From contig JBPCKZ010000058.1 of NCBI GenBank assembly GCA_051003795.1, positions 1-36,354 of the forward strand: 36,354 nucleotides of DNA, in the 5' to 3' direction. A model generated the notes under the pieces. The model was not told where the DNA came from, searched no databases, and saw only the letters and a list, made by a program, of their open reading frames with translations. Every line of letters starts with the position of its first letter. The stretch's first letter is position 1. This DNA comes from JALYXS01 sp051003795. GTDB lineage: Bacteria > Acidobacteriota > Terriglobia > Bryobacterales > Bryobacteraceae. Shown one piece after another: positions 16,526 to 26,414 of the stretch. Both the position numbers and the translations under genes were made by a program.

Positions 16526-19500
16526 TCAGAACGTATATTTAAGCGCAAACTGAATTTGTCGCATGTCGGTTGCCGTCGAACTGATCCGCCCGAATGCCGT
16601 ATCCGTAATGGTCGCGCTCGGAAACCCGAAATTCGGGTGGTTGAGTAGATTGAACGCCTCGAAACGCAATTGCAGTTGATGCCCTTCCCACGGCATTAGG
16701 AATTGCTTGGTGGCGGAGAAATCCACGGAGAACAGCCGGGGACCAAGCAGGATGTCGCGACCGGCGTTGCCGAACGTAAATGCCGGCGGGATGGCGAACG
16801 CCACCTTGTTGAACCATTGGTTCGTGGTTCGGCCGCCCGGCGGCACGATGGGAGCGCCAGTGTAATTGGGGCGTTGTTCAGCCCACGCTATATTTGCAAC
16901 ATCGGCGCCGCTAGCGGGCGAAAACGGCAATCCGCTTTGCGCCGTGAAGATGCCGCCCAACTGCCACCCTCCGAGGATATAGGCGAAAGGGCCACCTTCA
17001 TTCAGCCATTGCCTGCCTTTACCCGTCGGCAGATCCCAGAGCGCCGACGTTACAAGGCGATGCCGCTGGTCGAACTCCGAAAGACCTCGCTCGGCGCGAA
17101 GATTGTACGGGTTCTGCGGGAACGCCTGATCGCCTCCATGGGGGCGTACGGCGCTGCCGTCGTCGATCGATTTACTGTACGTGTAGCTTACTAAGTAACT
17201 TACACCGCGCGAAAAGCGCTGTTGCAGCTTGGCCGCAAGCGAATTGTAATTGGAGTTCACCGAATTAACGGTGTATTGAACGATTCCTAACTCCGGGTAG
17301 GGCCGATTCGCCTAGGCCGAACCGGGTCCCGGCAATCGAACAGTAAGTTACTAGTAAGTTGCCGCTGAATATTGAATAGGTACTGCAATATGTAAGGCGT
17401 CCGGGTATGCGGATCGACCGCCAATTCGAGCGGATTCACAACCGTCAGCGACGAGCCGATTCCGCGAAACGGAGTGTCCAGCGTCAGGTCCGGAAAATCG
17501 TTGCTGGACGTGTCTTCCCGGCGGGCGGCCAGATTACGCGACAGATCGAAGCGGGTGTTGCCGATGTCCTGCACGTAAAAAACGCCGAAACCCGAGCGCA
17601 AAGTCCACTTCGATGCCGGACTGTAAGCCACTCCAAGGCGGGGCGCGAAGTCGTTCCGGTCCGGGTAAATCAGCCGGTCGCCCAGCCGTCCATCGCGCGC
17701 GGTCTGGATACCAGGAGCGAAGCGGAACGGCAGGCCGGCATAGAAATCCCCCGTGCCCGAACGGACCAAAGTTGGACGCCTCGCCGGATCGAACAACGAA
17801 GGGAGATCCACGTTGATCAGTGCCCCGCTGTACTTATCGCCATAGGGGGGCGTGTATTCGTAGCGCAAGCCAAGGCTGACCGTCAGGTTCGGACGGACTT
17901 TCCAACTGTCGTCGATGAAATAGGCCTGGGAGGTGGAACGTAACTGCGCGATCGCCAAACCGAGAGCGCCATCGTCGAACCGGACTTGTCCGAGCAGGTA
18001 GTCCGCGAAACCGTAGCCGGTGTTCGCGGAAGCCGCGGGATTCTGCGTGGCTTGGCCCTGAAATGAAAAACTGCCGCGCGGGTGCTGGTTGCCCTCGGTG
18101 TTGAAGCGGTCGCGCCGGATCTCACCGCCGATGCGGAGTGAATGCTTGCCGATGTTAATCGAGAGGTTGTCCGCCCACTGGAAGATATGGTCGTTGTTGA
18201 TAAAAGGCGCGAGGCTGTTTTCGCCGAATCCCGAGAATCCCGTGATGGAGATAGCGGGAGTTCCATAGGTTTCCGGCGTCGGCGTTGCCACTCCGGAGAT
18301 ACCGCCCAATTCATTAATCACATCCCGCACGTAGGCGTTATATTGCAAATTCCGATTGTGAAATCCGCTATAGGAGAACCGGAATTCATTAACCAGCGTG
18401 GGATTCAGGACGCGCGTGTTGGAGACAAGGGCCTGCTCCGCAGTGGTCTGCAGCTTGTAACCCTGCTTCGGAAACGTGGAGGGCGAGATCTGAAATTCAT
18501 CGTCATGGCTATAGCGGCCGAACCAGTTCGAGTTACTGTTCTCGACGAAGTCGACGCGCGTCGTGAACTGATCCGCGTCCTGCCTGCGGCCCTCCGCCGC
18601 TTGATAGTTGTTCGACAGTCCCGCGCCGGGCACGTTGGGCGCCGGATAGAACTCGAGCAACTTGACCGCCTTCGGGTTAAACAGCGAGCTCGGGACGACG
18701 TTCCCGGCGAATGGCTGGGCCGTGATTGTGCCATTCGCCTGTCGAACCCGGGTTGCCGGGTTATAAATCGCCGTTCGGGGCAGAAGAATCGAGAAATCTC
18801 CGGCGCGCATGGCGAGCGACGGCACGCTCGCGATTTGCCGTACAGCTTTGCGGTCGCGCACCGCTTCGTAGTTGGCTAAAAAAAACAGCCGGTTTGTTCC
18901 ATTGAACAATTTGGGAACCGTAACGGGCCCCCCAAGGCGAACCCATACTGGTTGCGCTTGTAAGGATCTTTCCCGTTGCGAACGGTAGTGAACGAATAGC
19001 TATCCGCATCGAGCTTCGAATTCCGCAGAAACTCAAACAAGGCGCCGTGGTATGCGTTTGTGCCGGATTTAGTAAGCACATTAATTTGGCTGGCTTCCCG
19101 GCCGAATTCCGCCGGATAAATGCCGGTTTGCACCTTGAATTCCTGCAGCACGTCGATCGATGGCAGAAACACATAGGTGTTGAAGTTGGGATCGGTATTC
19201 TCGACGCCATCGAGCGTGAAGTGGTTAAATTCGCTACGCTGCCCAGCCACGCTGATATTTTCTTGCGCGCGCTGGCCACCCTGCCTGCCGGCCGCCTGGC
19301 CGGAACTCGCGAACCCGAAAGTTACGTTCGGGCTGAGCGCCACCAGCTGCAAGAAGTTGCGGCCGTTGAGAGGCATTTCGACGATGCGGCGATTTTCGAT
19401 CACCGTGCCCGTGGCTGCGTTCTCGGTTTCCATCAACGGCGCGGCCGCAGTGACCTCGATCGCTTCGGATACCGAACCGAGCTGAAGCGCGAAATCGATA

Positions 19501-19820
19501 CGAGCCACTTGCTGTACCTGCAATTCGATGCCGGTGCGTACCACGGGCCGGAACCCCCGCGCTTCCACTTTCACGCTGTATTGCGCCGGCGTCAGCGACG
19601 GGAACCGGTAAACGCCCGCGGCATTGGTGACGCTCTCGCGCACCGAATTCGTCTCGATGCTAGTAAGGCTGACGCGAGCGCCTGCTACAATCCCGCCGGA
19701 TGCGTCAGTCACTTCTCCGGTAATTTCGCCTTGCGTCTGTCCCTGCACGGAGGGCTGAAACCCGAGGAGCGCAAAAACAACACAGGGAGGAAGCGATCGA
19801 AACCACGTTCCGTTTTCCAT
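16526..19820 (-). pseudogene. Oar-like TonB-dependent receptor, broken by two lesions
   Basis: Three consecutive minus-strand frames together spell one receptor. The first (18876-19820) has a signal peptide, a carboxypeptidase-regulatory fold (GEITGEVTDASGGIVAGARV), a plug domain (VEMPLNGRNFLQLVALSPNV) and NVLTKSGTNAYHG. The second (17287-18909) begins at FNGTNRLFFLANYE. The third (16526-17260) holds the last barrel strands and ends in QFALKYTF. The first break is at the six-C run 18928-18933, where one extra base restores the frame. At the second (about 17265-17330) sequence is missing after SNLLFD and the frame shifts. If the first is a sequencing error, the second still disrupts the gene. 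The Tat propeller gene ends six bases upstream, suggesting a former operon. Confidence 0.85.
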
Positions 19821-19826
19821 GGGGCC

Positions 19827-20681
19827 CTACATCTTCAAACGGCAGACAACGCCAACGTCGTCGCAGTACCACACCATGCCTTGCCAAATGGTCATGCCGT
19901 GCGGCAGAGGATCTTTATCGTTCAACTGAATTTTTTCCACCATCGCGCCGGTGTCGGGATCGTGCTTGAAGAATGCGTTCAGGTTCGAGTCGGTCACCCA
20001 GAGGTACCGTCCCTCCCATCCGATTCCGTGCGGACGGTTGCCAGCGGTCGGGAACTTGGTCTGCACCACCCACGTTTTCGGATCGATGCAATACACCTCG
20101 CGCGAGGGCGGCACGGCAAACCATAACTTTCCATCGCGCCACTCCTGGCCGTGCGCGCCGGTTCCCAGAGCCTTGGCCCCCTGAACCTGTCCCATCTGAA
20201 ATCCGCCGACTTGGCCCGCGGCGGCCGCGGGTTTGGGCTTGGCGCGCGCGAGAGGACTGGAACGGGCCGGAGGGTCTCCCGCCATCTGATAGATGATGCC
20301 AGCGCCTGGCGTGAAACGCCTTTCGATGGCTTTGCCGGTATGCGGATCCACGCGCACGGTTTCGCGGCTGTACGTGGAACCGATCCAGAGCGCCTCCCCA
20401 TCGAAGGTGATGCCGCTCGATTTCTCGGTCTCCGTCTCGAAGCCGCGCAACATCTTACCGTTGTCGTAACCGACCAGATAGGCTTTATTGCCGGCGCCTT
20501 GATCGATGATCCACAAGCCATCCTTCGTGGCCTGCAAGCCGTTGGGCTGCGGTCCGGGCGATTTGAAAACGATCTCGACCTTGCCCACCTTGCGGATGGG
20601 AATGCTGTCGATATCGAGCCTCGCGGCGGATGCGGCGGCCGGGGCCGCGGCCGCAACCGCCAAAAAATTTCTACGGTTCAT
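19827..20681 (-). CDS. Tat-exported beta-propeller (Vgb/SMP-30-like) protein
   Basis: The product is 284 residues from ATG 20681, chosen because GGAG lies upstream and it opens with the Tat signal MNRRNFLAVAAAAPAAASA; the longer frame from 20717 would bury that signal. The mature part shows propeller strands with aromatic-rich repeats (GLWIIDQG, ALWIGSTYS, LWFAVPPSREVYCIDPKTW, YLWVTDSN, MVWYCDDVGVVCRL), like virginiamycin-lyase/streptogramin-type or gluconolactonase-like propellers. No catalytic set is certain, so the role is unknown. It is upstream of the broken TonB receptor on the same strand. Confidence 0.75.
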   Translation of the reverse strand: MNRRNFLAVAAAAPAAASAARLDIDSIPIRKVGKVEIVFKSPGPQPNGLQATKDGLWIIDQGAGNKAYLVGYDNGKMLRGFETETEKSSGITFDGEALWIGSTYSRETVRVDPHTGKAIERRFTPGAGIIYQMAGDPPARSSPLARAKPKPAAAAGQVGGFQMGQVQGAKALGTGAHGQEWRDGKLWFAVPPSREVYCIDPKTWVVQTKFPTAGNRPHGIGWEGRYLWVTDSNLNAFFKHDPDTGAMVEKIQLNDKDPLPHGMTIWQGMVWYCDDVGVVCRLKM

Positions 20682-20817
20682 CGTGGGATGCTCCTTCCAG
20701 GCCCGTGCCGCGACCATAATATACGACGCGGGTCGAATATCAAACCGAAGGCAAGCTCGCGATTTGATTCGTTCGCGCCGCCTTTGATAGACTCATCCAC
20801 AATTCCGCCAACCCGTA

Positions 20818-22014
20818 ATGACCCGACGACAAGCATTTAACCGCTTCTTCCAATTCATGGCAGCTTCGCCGCTGTTCCCCGCGCTGCGCGCCGACCGCAC
20901 GCGCGCCGAACTTGCCGACCCGCTGCTCCGTCCCGCAAACGTCTTCGATTTTCAAAAGCTCGCCAAGGCCAAGCTCGATCCGCTTGCCTGGGATTACATG
21001 GACGAAGGTTCGGAAGACGAGTCGTCCCTACACGACAATCGCAAGGGTTTCGACAAACTCGTAATTCGTCCGCAGTTCTTGCTGCACGACGTGGCGAAGA
21101 TCGATATCTCCACCACGCTGTTCGGCAAGAAGCTCGATCATCCGATTTACATATGCCCGACCGGCGGCAAGAACTGCTTTTTTCCGAACGGTGAGCAGGA
21201 GACGGCGTACGGCGCCGGTGAATCCAATACGATGATGATCACCGCCGGGGGAATCAACAACGTATTGACGGCCGGCAAAGGGCCGAAAGTCTGGTGGCAG
21301 TTCACTTCCGCCGCCGAACTACGCACCAAAAACCAGATGGCGACGTTCGCCGAAAAGCTGCAGGACCAAGGCTGCGCGGGCATCTCCGTTACCGTGGACA
21401 TCTATCACGTTTCTCACCGGGAACGCAGCATCCACAACGGGCTGGTGCGCAATTGGTGCAATTCTCCAGGCGGCATTCCGCGCACCGCGACAGGCGAACT
21501 CAAGTACGCGCCCAACGACGTCCTATGGACCGCCGGCGATTTCCCGCGTCCGCACCCGTTCCCGACGCCGAACTGGGACAACGTGCAGCGCCTCCGCGAA
21601 GCGAGCGATCTGCCGGTGATCGTCAAAGGCGTGATGACGGGCGAGGATACCGAGCGCGCCGTGAAATACGGCATGTCCGGCGTGGTGGTTTCAAACCATG
21701 GCGGACGCCAGTTGGACGCCGTGGGCGGAACCATCGAGGCGCTTCCCGAATGCGTCAAAGCCGCCAATGGCAGGATCCCGGTGCTGATCGACGGCGGTTT
21801 CCGGCGCGGGACGGATATCTTCAAGGCGCTTGCGCTCGGCGCTTCGGCGGTGGGCGTCGGGCGGCCTTATCTTTGGGGCTTATCGTCGTTCGGGCGGCAC
21901 GGCGTGGCCCGCGTGATTGAATTGCTGCGAGCCGAGTTGGCGAACGACATGGGAATGGCCGGCGTTGCAAACCTATCGGAAATAGACCGGTCGTTCGTTC
22001 GCATTCGCGGATGA
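20818..22014 (+). CDS. FMN-dependent alpha-hydroxy-acid dehydrogenase (LldD/glycolate oxidase family)
   Basis: This 398-residue TIM barrel oxidises an L-2-hydroxy acid such as lactate or glycolate to the 2-keto acid using FMN. Visible are WDYMDEGSEDE (substrate-side Tyr near 60), YICPTG, VTVDIYHVSHRERSIHNG, LPVIVKGVMTGEDTERAV (Lys270, FMN), VVSNHGGRQLD (catalytic His294, Arg297), and the phosphate loop DGGFRRGTDIFKALALGA. The N-terminus MTRRQAFNRFFQFMAASPLF has two arginines before a hydrophobic stretch and may be a Tat-type signal, so the enzyme could be exported. Its stop overlaps the cytochrome start by four bases, suggesting the cytochrome accepts its electrons. Confidence 0.88.
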   Translation: MTRRQAFNRFFQFMAASPLFPALRADRTRAELADPLLRPANVFDFQKLAKAKLDPLAWDYMDEGSEDESSLHDNRKGFDKLVIRPQFLLHDVAKIDISTTLFGKKLDHPIYICPTGGKNCFFPNGEQETAYGAGESNTMMITAGGINNVLTAGKGPKVWWQFTSAAELRTKNQMATFAEKLQDQGCAGISVTVDIYHVSHRERSIHNGLVRNWCNSPGGIPRTATGELKYAPNDVLWTAGDFPRPHPFPTPNWDNVQRLREASDLPVIVKGVMTGEDTERAVKYGMSGVVVSNHGGRQLDAVGGTIEALPECVKAANGRIPVLIDGGFRRGTDIFKALALGASAVGVGRPYLWGLSSFGRHGVARVIELLRAELANDMGMAGVANLSEIDRSFVRIRG

Positions 22015-22574
22015 AGATCCGAAGATTTCCGGTTGCGATGCTGCTATGCGGCGTTCTGGCGGGAGCGGATGAAGCGGGCAAGATCATGCGTCCGGCGGAT
22101 GGGGCGGCGATGCCGTCCAGCACGATCGATATCGCCGCGACCGCGCCGGCGGGAAAGCTGGAGATGGATGGAGCCGCGGTCAAGGCCGAGGAACCGTTTC
22201 CAAACGTGTTTCACGCCATTCTGAAAGCTTCCCCCGGGAAGCATAAACTCGCCCTGGTCTGGCAGGGCGGACGGAAGGAGGCGCGGTTCTTCGTCGGGCC
22301 GAATCCGCCCGCGGAATTCAAGCCGTTTCACCAACACCCTCCGGTTGCGGACGTGCCCTGCACGCAGTGCCATGAATTAAGCAAACGCGGACGGTTTCGC
22401 TTCAAGGAAGGCGCGTGTTTCGGATGCCATCGGACTGCGACGTTCGCCAGGATTCACACGCACGAAGCGACGGTGCTCGCCGAGTGCGGCATGTGCCACA
22501 ACGCGCACGGCTCGACAGTGAAGGCGGACCTCCTGTATCCCAAGGAGACGGCCTGCAAGTTATGCCATGGCTGA
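22011..22574 (+). CDS. Periplasmic tetraheme cytochrome c with doubled CXXCH motifs
   Basis: The 187-residue product has a signal peptide (VAMLLCGVLAGA). An Ig-like segment lacking cysteines covers residues 25-100. Four c-type haem sites follow: CTQCH (117-121), CFGCH (136-140), CGMCH (159-163) and CKLCH (182-186). Spacing resembles doubled-CXXCH/NapC-NrfH-like multihaem proteins. The protein ends one residue after the last site, which is unusually abrupt but could be complete. ATG 22011 overlaps the upstream dehydrogenase stop (ATGA), so the pair is coupled. Electron flow from hydroxy acid through FMN to these haems is inference. Confidence 0.85.
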   Translation: MKIRRFPVAMLLCGVLAGADEAGKIMRPADGAAMPSSTIDIAATAPAGKLEMDGAAVKAEEPFPNVFHAILKASPGKHKLALVWQGGRKEARFFVGPNPPAEFKPFHQHPPVADVPCTQCHELSKRGRFRFKEGACFGCHRTATFARIHTHEATVLAECGMCHNAHGSTVKADLLYPKETACKLCHG

Positions 22575-22649
22575 CGCGATCTAGTGTAGTGCGGCTGAAG
22601 TAGTATCCTATAAGCGCATCGCGCCGTCTCTATAAACAGGAGACGAATC

Positions 22650-23135
22650 ATGCGTGTGGTCCTGTTGGCGGCGGCAGGAAAACAGGATGTGGAGATCGCT
22701 GCCGAGATCGGCATCAGCAACCAAAAGGCGGCGCGCTGGAGGAAGCGGTTTCCGAGCCTTGGACTGGCTGGCTTGGAGAAGGACGCGCCTCGACCGGGCC
22801 GAACCCCCACCATCACCAGTGTCAAGGTGCAAGAAGCGATCCGCAAAACGACCCAAGAGAAGCCCGTCAATGCGACCCATTGGAGCACGCGCACGATGGC
22901 CGAGGCGGCTGGGCTCAGTGAAAAGAGCGTGCGCCGGATCTGGCACAAGCATGGCCTCAATCCCCACCTGGCCCGGACGTTCAAAGTCAGCAACGATCCG
23001 GAATTCGCCGAAAAGCTGGAAGCCATTGTCGGCTTTATCTAAATCCGCGGGAGCACGCCATGGTCCTCTGTGCCGACGAGAAGAGCCAGATCCAAGCCCT
23101 GGACCGCACCCAACCTCGGCTCCCGATCAAAAAGG
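22650..23135 (+). pseudogene. IS630-family transposase remnant, interrupted by ISL3
   Basis: ATG 22650 with AGGAG upstream opens a frame with the IS630 helix-turn-helix (EIGISNQKAARWRKRF) and the linker ATHWSTRTMAEAAGLSEKSV. It stops at 23042. One base out of frame it continues as YLNPREHAMVLCADEKSQIQ and ALDRTQPRLPIKKG, where the first catalytic Asp lies. The text ends at 23135, exactly where the inverted repeat of an ISL3 element begins. The C-terminal half is not found on the other side of that element. Confidence 0.85.
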
Positions 23136-23163
23136 GGCTCTGGGCAGGAATTCGACGGGATGC
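23136..23163 (+). repeat. ISL3 left inverted repeat
   Basis: This 28-bp end begins GGCTCTGGGCAGGAATTCGA. It matches the right repeat with five differences and directly follows the LPIKKG codons of the IS630 remnant. Confidence 0.8.
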
Positions 23164-23211
23164 AGGCAGGCGTGATTTTTCTTAAGGAGGTGGATTCGGT
23201 AGACTCGCGGT

Positions 23212-24183
23212 TTGCAAGACAGTGAACTGACGAAACTGCTGGGCTGGCCGGGTTTTCGGGTATATCAGCACGAGATTGCGGTTGGCCAGGCATGTGAGAG
23301 TGCGTCGGGGCGTCAGGTATCGCGGCGTTTTGATCTGGCGGCGAACACGGTGCGGGCGATCGATTTGCGCTACCTCGAACGGTGGGCGATCTCAAGACGC
23401 GTGCCGGCGCTTCGGCAAATGGGCGTGGATGAGCTTTTCCTGGGCAAGAAAGCGAAGTTCGTCACGGTGGTGAGCAATCTGGAAACCGGGGAACCTCCGT
23501 GGTTTGGACGGGAACGGAAGAAGGAAACGCTGGACGAGTTCTTTCGGAGCCAATTGAGCCGAAGACAGTGTATGGGGATTACAGCTGCGTGTGTCATGTG
23601 GGAGCCGTTCCGGATGAGCATCGAGCAATGGGCTCCTAATTGCCGCATTGTCTATGACAAATTCCACATCATGCAGCACGCCAACCGCGATCGATGAGGT
23701 ACGGCGGGCGGAGTTTTTCCGCAAAGGCGGACGGATGCGCGGGCTGGTCAAAGGTAAGCGCTGGCTGCTGCTGACGCGATGGATGAATCTCACCACCGGC
23801 AAACGGCAGGAACTGAACCGGCTGTTCGCACTCAACCGGAAACTGCTGAAGGCCTACCTGCTCAAGGAGAGCCTCGACCGGCTCTGGACCTATCGTTATG
23901 AAGGAGCGATGGTGAGATATCTCCAGAGCTGGATGAATCAGCTCCGGTGGCAAAGACTGCGGCCATTTGCCAAGCCTGCTGACATGTTGCTAAACCATCT
24001 GGACGGCATACTGAACTACTGCCGGACGAAGGTGCGCATGGGCGTTGTGGAAGCCGTGAACGGAAACATCAAGTCACTGATGCGTCGCGGTCGGGGCTAC
24101 CGGAATTTGCACTATCTGATCCTCAAGGCCCAGCGAATAGCGCTACCAGGACCGAACTCGTCGTTTTCATGAAAGCGGCCTAA
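23212..24183 (+). pseudogene. ISL3-family transposase (frameshifted, zinc finger lost)
   Basis: The first frame (23212-23697) carries the family text LAANTVRAIDLRYLERW, MGVDELFLGKKAKFVTVVSN and IVYDKFHIMQHAN. A loss of two bases near 23688 moves the rest into a second frame: AIDEVRRAEFFRKGGRMRG, KGKRWLLLTRW, LLKESLDRLWTYRYEGA, VEAVNGNIKSLMRRGRGY. Near 24145 a further shift is needed to reach the usual ending RTELVVFMKAA and TAA 24181-24183. The N-terminal zinc-binding part between GWPGF and SRRFDL is missing. An AAGGAGG lies at 23184-23190, too far from TTG 23212 to be convincing. It is not functional as read. Confidence 0.85.
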
Positions 24184-24188
24184 AATGC

Positions 24189-24216
24189 GGCTCCTATCGA
24201 ATTCCTGCGCAGAGCC
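24189..24216 (-). repeat. ISL3 right inverted repeat
   Basis: This 28-bp end, read on the minus strand, begins GGCTCTGCGCAGGAATTCGA. It lies five bases after the transposase stop. Confidence 0.8.
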
Positions 24217-24248
24217 CTTCCGTGCGCAATTCAAACAAGAGGTGGGAA

Positions 24249-25389
24249 ATGGCACGGCGTACTAAACATGAAGGCGTTATATATCAACGGAGCGGTACAA
24301 AAATTTGGTGGATGCGTTATCGGGATTCTTCCGGGACCCGCCGCCTGGAATCAACAAACACAGAAGACTGGGATGAAGCGCAGCGTCGGCTGCGCGAGCG
24401 TCTTCATTCCAGAGATAACCGCACGCTGGAGGTCGTGCGTAAGGGAGAGCAACTTCTCTTTCGGGACTGGGTCGCCGCGTTCATGGAAAACTACTCGACG
24501 CCACCCATTCGAGCCCCGAAGACGCATGAGGCAAATGAGCGGGCGATGAAGCATCTGCAGGCTGTCTCCGGAACTTGGCGTTTGATTGATGTGATCGCTG
24601 ATCACATCGAGGACTACTTGCGTGCCCGTCTCAAGAAGCGGGCGCGTGTGAAAAACAGTGAGGGATATCGCGAGTTGGAGCTGCTGAAGGCAACCACGGT
24701 GCATCAAGAGTTTCGGGTGCTGCGGCGAGCGCTAAATGTCGCCGTTCGCAAGAAGCTCTTGCCAGCTAATCCGTGCTCACGTGTCGAGTTTCCGGTGTCC
24801 GTTCGGGGTCTGTTTCGGCCGCATTACGTCACTTGGTCGGAACAGCAAATGATCGAGTTCCACGCTCCGGATTATCTGCGGAATGTTATTCGTATCAACA
24901 CTGAAACCGGGTTGCGAGTCTACAAAGGATTGGCCGCCATGAAGAAGGATCAAGTCGATCTGGAAAACGCGACGGTTTGGATTCCAGACTCGAAAACGGC
25001 GAACGGCGTTGCTGAAGTCCCGCTCACGCAGATGGCCATCGAAGCTTTTCGGGATCAATTGCGGGTCGCTGGAGACGGATCGTGGCTGTTCCCAAGCGAC
25101 AAGAACGAATCAGGGCACCAAACAACTTTCAAGACGGCTTGGCACAAGACTCTGAAACGCGCGAAGGTCCCACCTTTTCGAATTTACGACCTCCGCTCTA
25201 CGCACGCTACGCGGCCTAGCGCCGGTGGCGTGGCGGACGAGTGGGTTTACCCAGATGCTTCGCCAAGGCGACGCGAAGGTCTTCAAAAAGTACTCCCAGA
25301 TGAAACTTCAGATGAAGCGTGAGGCTTTGGAAAGGATTAATCGGCGTGCCGGCGAGGCGAAAGGTTTTGATACAGTAAAGGTGGATTGA
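24249..25389 (+). pseudogene. Tyrosine recombinase/phage-type integrase with a one-base frameshift
   Basis: ATG 24249 is chosen for GAGGTGGG just upstream. The N-terminal region ARRTKHEGVIYQRSGTKIWW and a SAM-like core-binding domain (about 75-175) precede the catalytic domain, which has TGLRVYKGLAAMKKDQVDL (first Arg) and RIYDLRSTHATR (the usual HTFATR is altered to STHATR). At GGGTTTACCC (25243-25252) one extra T shifts the frame, giving a stop at 25322. Without it the sequence reads WVTQMLRQGDAKVFKKYSQM, containing the nucleophilic tyrosine, and continues to TGA 25387-25389. As written, the enzyme lacks its tyrosine. It lies 102 bases upstream of tRNA-Pro, a typical integration target. Confidence 0.85.
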
Positions 25390-25491
25390 GTCGGGTATTG
25401 ATACAGTGCCGATACAGTTCGAGGCTGAAAGCAGTGAACGGGATGGAAGCTGAAGCGGTAAGTAGTCTAGAATGAAGAGACCAGCAAATGT

Positions 25492-25568
25492 CGGGGCGTA
25501 GCGCAGCCTGGTAGCGCACCTGCCTTGGGCGCAGGGGGTCGGGCGTTCAAATCGCCCCGCCCCGACCA
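25492..25568 (+). tRNA. tRNA-Pro (anticodon TGG)
   Basis: A complete 77-base cloverleaf is visible: acceptor CGGGGCG paired with CGCCCCG, D-stem GCGC/GCGC, anticodon stem CCTGC/GCAGG with loop CTTGGGC (anticodon TGG at 25526-25528), T-stem GGGCG/CGCCC with loop TTCAAAT, discriminator A and encoded CCA (25566-25568). TAGAAT at 25468-25473 could be its -10 box. The adjacent damaged integrase suggests this gene served as an attachment site, but no second copy of its 3' end is seen in the window. Confidence 0.96.
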
Positions 25569-25959
25569 ATACTTTCAGTAACTTACGTCGCATTTCCCGG
25601 ATCGTGGATAATTCGCTGTAGTCGAATTTGTAGCTGTGGCGTTCTACGTCTTGCACCGTGGGTGTGATTTTTTCTCGTTCCGGCGCAAACGGGAGCAAAG
25701 ATTTTTCAAATCCCCTACTCGTCTCGTCGGTTTTGGAAGTTAAGTGCGGCGGCCCGGATTCGTGGGGCGACCTTCGCGCCCGCAAAGTGGCCCACTATTG
25801 TGAGTAGGGCGTGCTGCTTGCCTGAACCAGCCATTTAACATTTTTTGTGCGACCCAAGTGTCAATAGAGAGCAGCGCCTGTTCTGGGCGCACGATCATTT
25901 CCGAATCCCCGCAGCCAGCAACGAAAATAGGCAAGTCTTGCAACCTGTTTGCTACAGAA
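25569..25959. other. Stretch without a recognisable gene
   Basis: Between the tRNA and the second IS630 remnant I see no convincing coding region. A minus-strand frame here runs through the tRNA antisense (GAGRFERPTPCAQG) and is a well-known false gene. Confidence 0.5.
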
Positions 25960-26145
25960 TTCTAACCGAGCTAAGCAATTCCACGACACAGCGAGTGTTG
26001 GCTCAACCCAAACTCAAACCGCATCGACTTTAACGCTACATGGCCAGCAATGCCCCGCAGTTTGGGGCTGTAAATGGATCCTCCGCAGCACGCGGCCCGT
26101 ATTCTGTGTGGACGAAAAATCGGCAATTCGGGCGCCAATGCCTTT
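25960..26145 (+). pseudogene. Second IS630-family transposase remnant
   Basis: Short family signatures appear in order but in different frames: LSNSTTQRVLAQPKLKPHRL (stop) RYMASNAPQFG, then MDPPQHAA, then VFCVDEKSAIRA. These match the central part of IS630 transposases (LKPHR...YMAS...DPPQHAAVFCVDEK), with at least two frameshifts, one stop and an internal deletion. The rest is not recognisable. It is a fossil of an IS630 type different from the one at 22650. Confidence 0.7.
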
Positions 26146-26303
26146 TCGACCACCACCGGCCGCGCTGTCTTTCGAAGCTCTCGTAGGCAGGTCTGCCGCG
26201 TGTAGCGGCATCAGCACCGAATCACACTTTTCGTAAGCCTTCAGCTCGCCGCATCCACTTCGGGATCGTAGTGACCCGCGAACCATGTAGGGAGAATCAA
26301 TCT

Positions 26304-26333
26304 AACGGTTCCGAACGGTTCCGAACGGTTCCG
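26304..26333 (+). promoter_or_regulatory. Triple 10-bp direct repeat, candidate operator of the aldo/keto reductase operon
   Basis: AACGGTTCCG occurs three times back to back, one per helical turn. The array ends 81 bases before the reductase ATG and 9 bases before TATAAA (26343-26348), a possible -10 box, so it would overlap or abut the -35 region. A variant of the same array lies at 30532-30561, upstream of the regulator gene. Confidence 0.7.
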
Positions 26334-26414
26334 CTGTTGTGTTATAAATAATCCCGGGCGCATACTTAAGTCTCCCGACCTCTCAAGCTGGGAACCGATA
26401 AATCAGGAGAACCG

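Larger units (their letters stand above)
23136..24216 (+). mobile_element. ISL3-family insertion sequence with both terminal inverted repeats
   Basis: Both ends are visible. Left repeat 23136-23163 (GGCTCTGGGCAGGAATTCGA...) and the complement of 24189-24216 (GGCTCTGCGCAGGAATTCGA...) match at 23 of 28 positions. The 1081-bp element encloses one frameshifted transposase gene. The flanking octamers (CAAAAAGG and CTTCCGTG) are not a target duplication, so a flank was probably rearranged after insertion. It sits inside the IS630 remnant. Confidence 0.85.

Noticed and set aside
25216..25785. Minus-strand frame containing GAGRFERPTPCAQG
   Set aside because: It is translated from the reverse complement of tRNA-Pro, a known source of false proteins.
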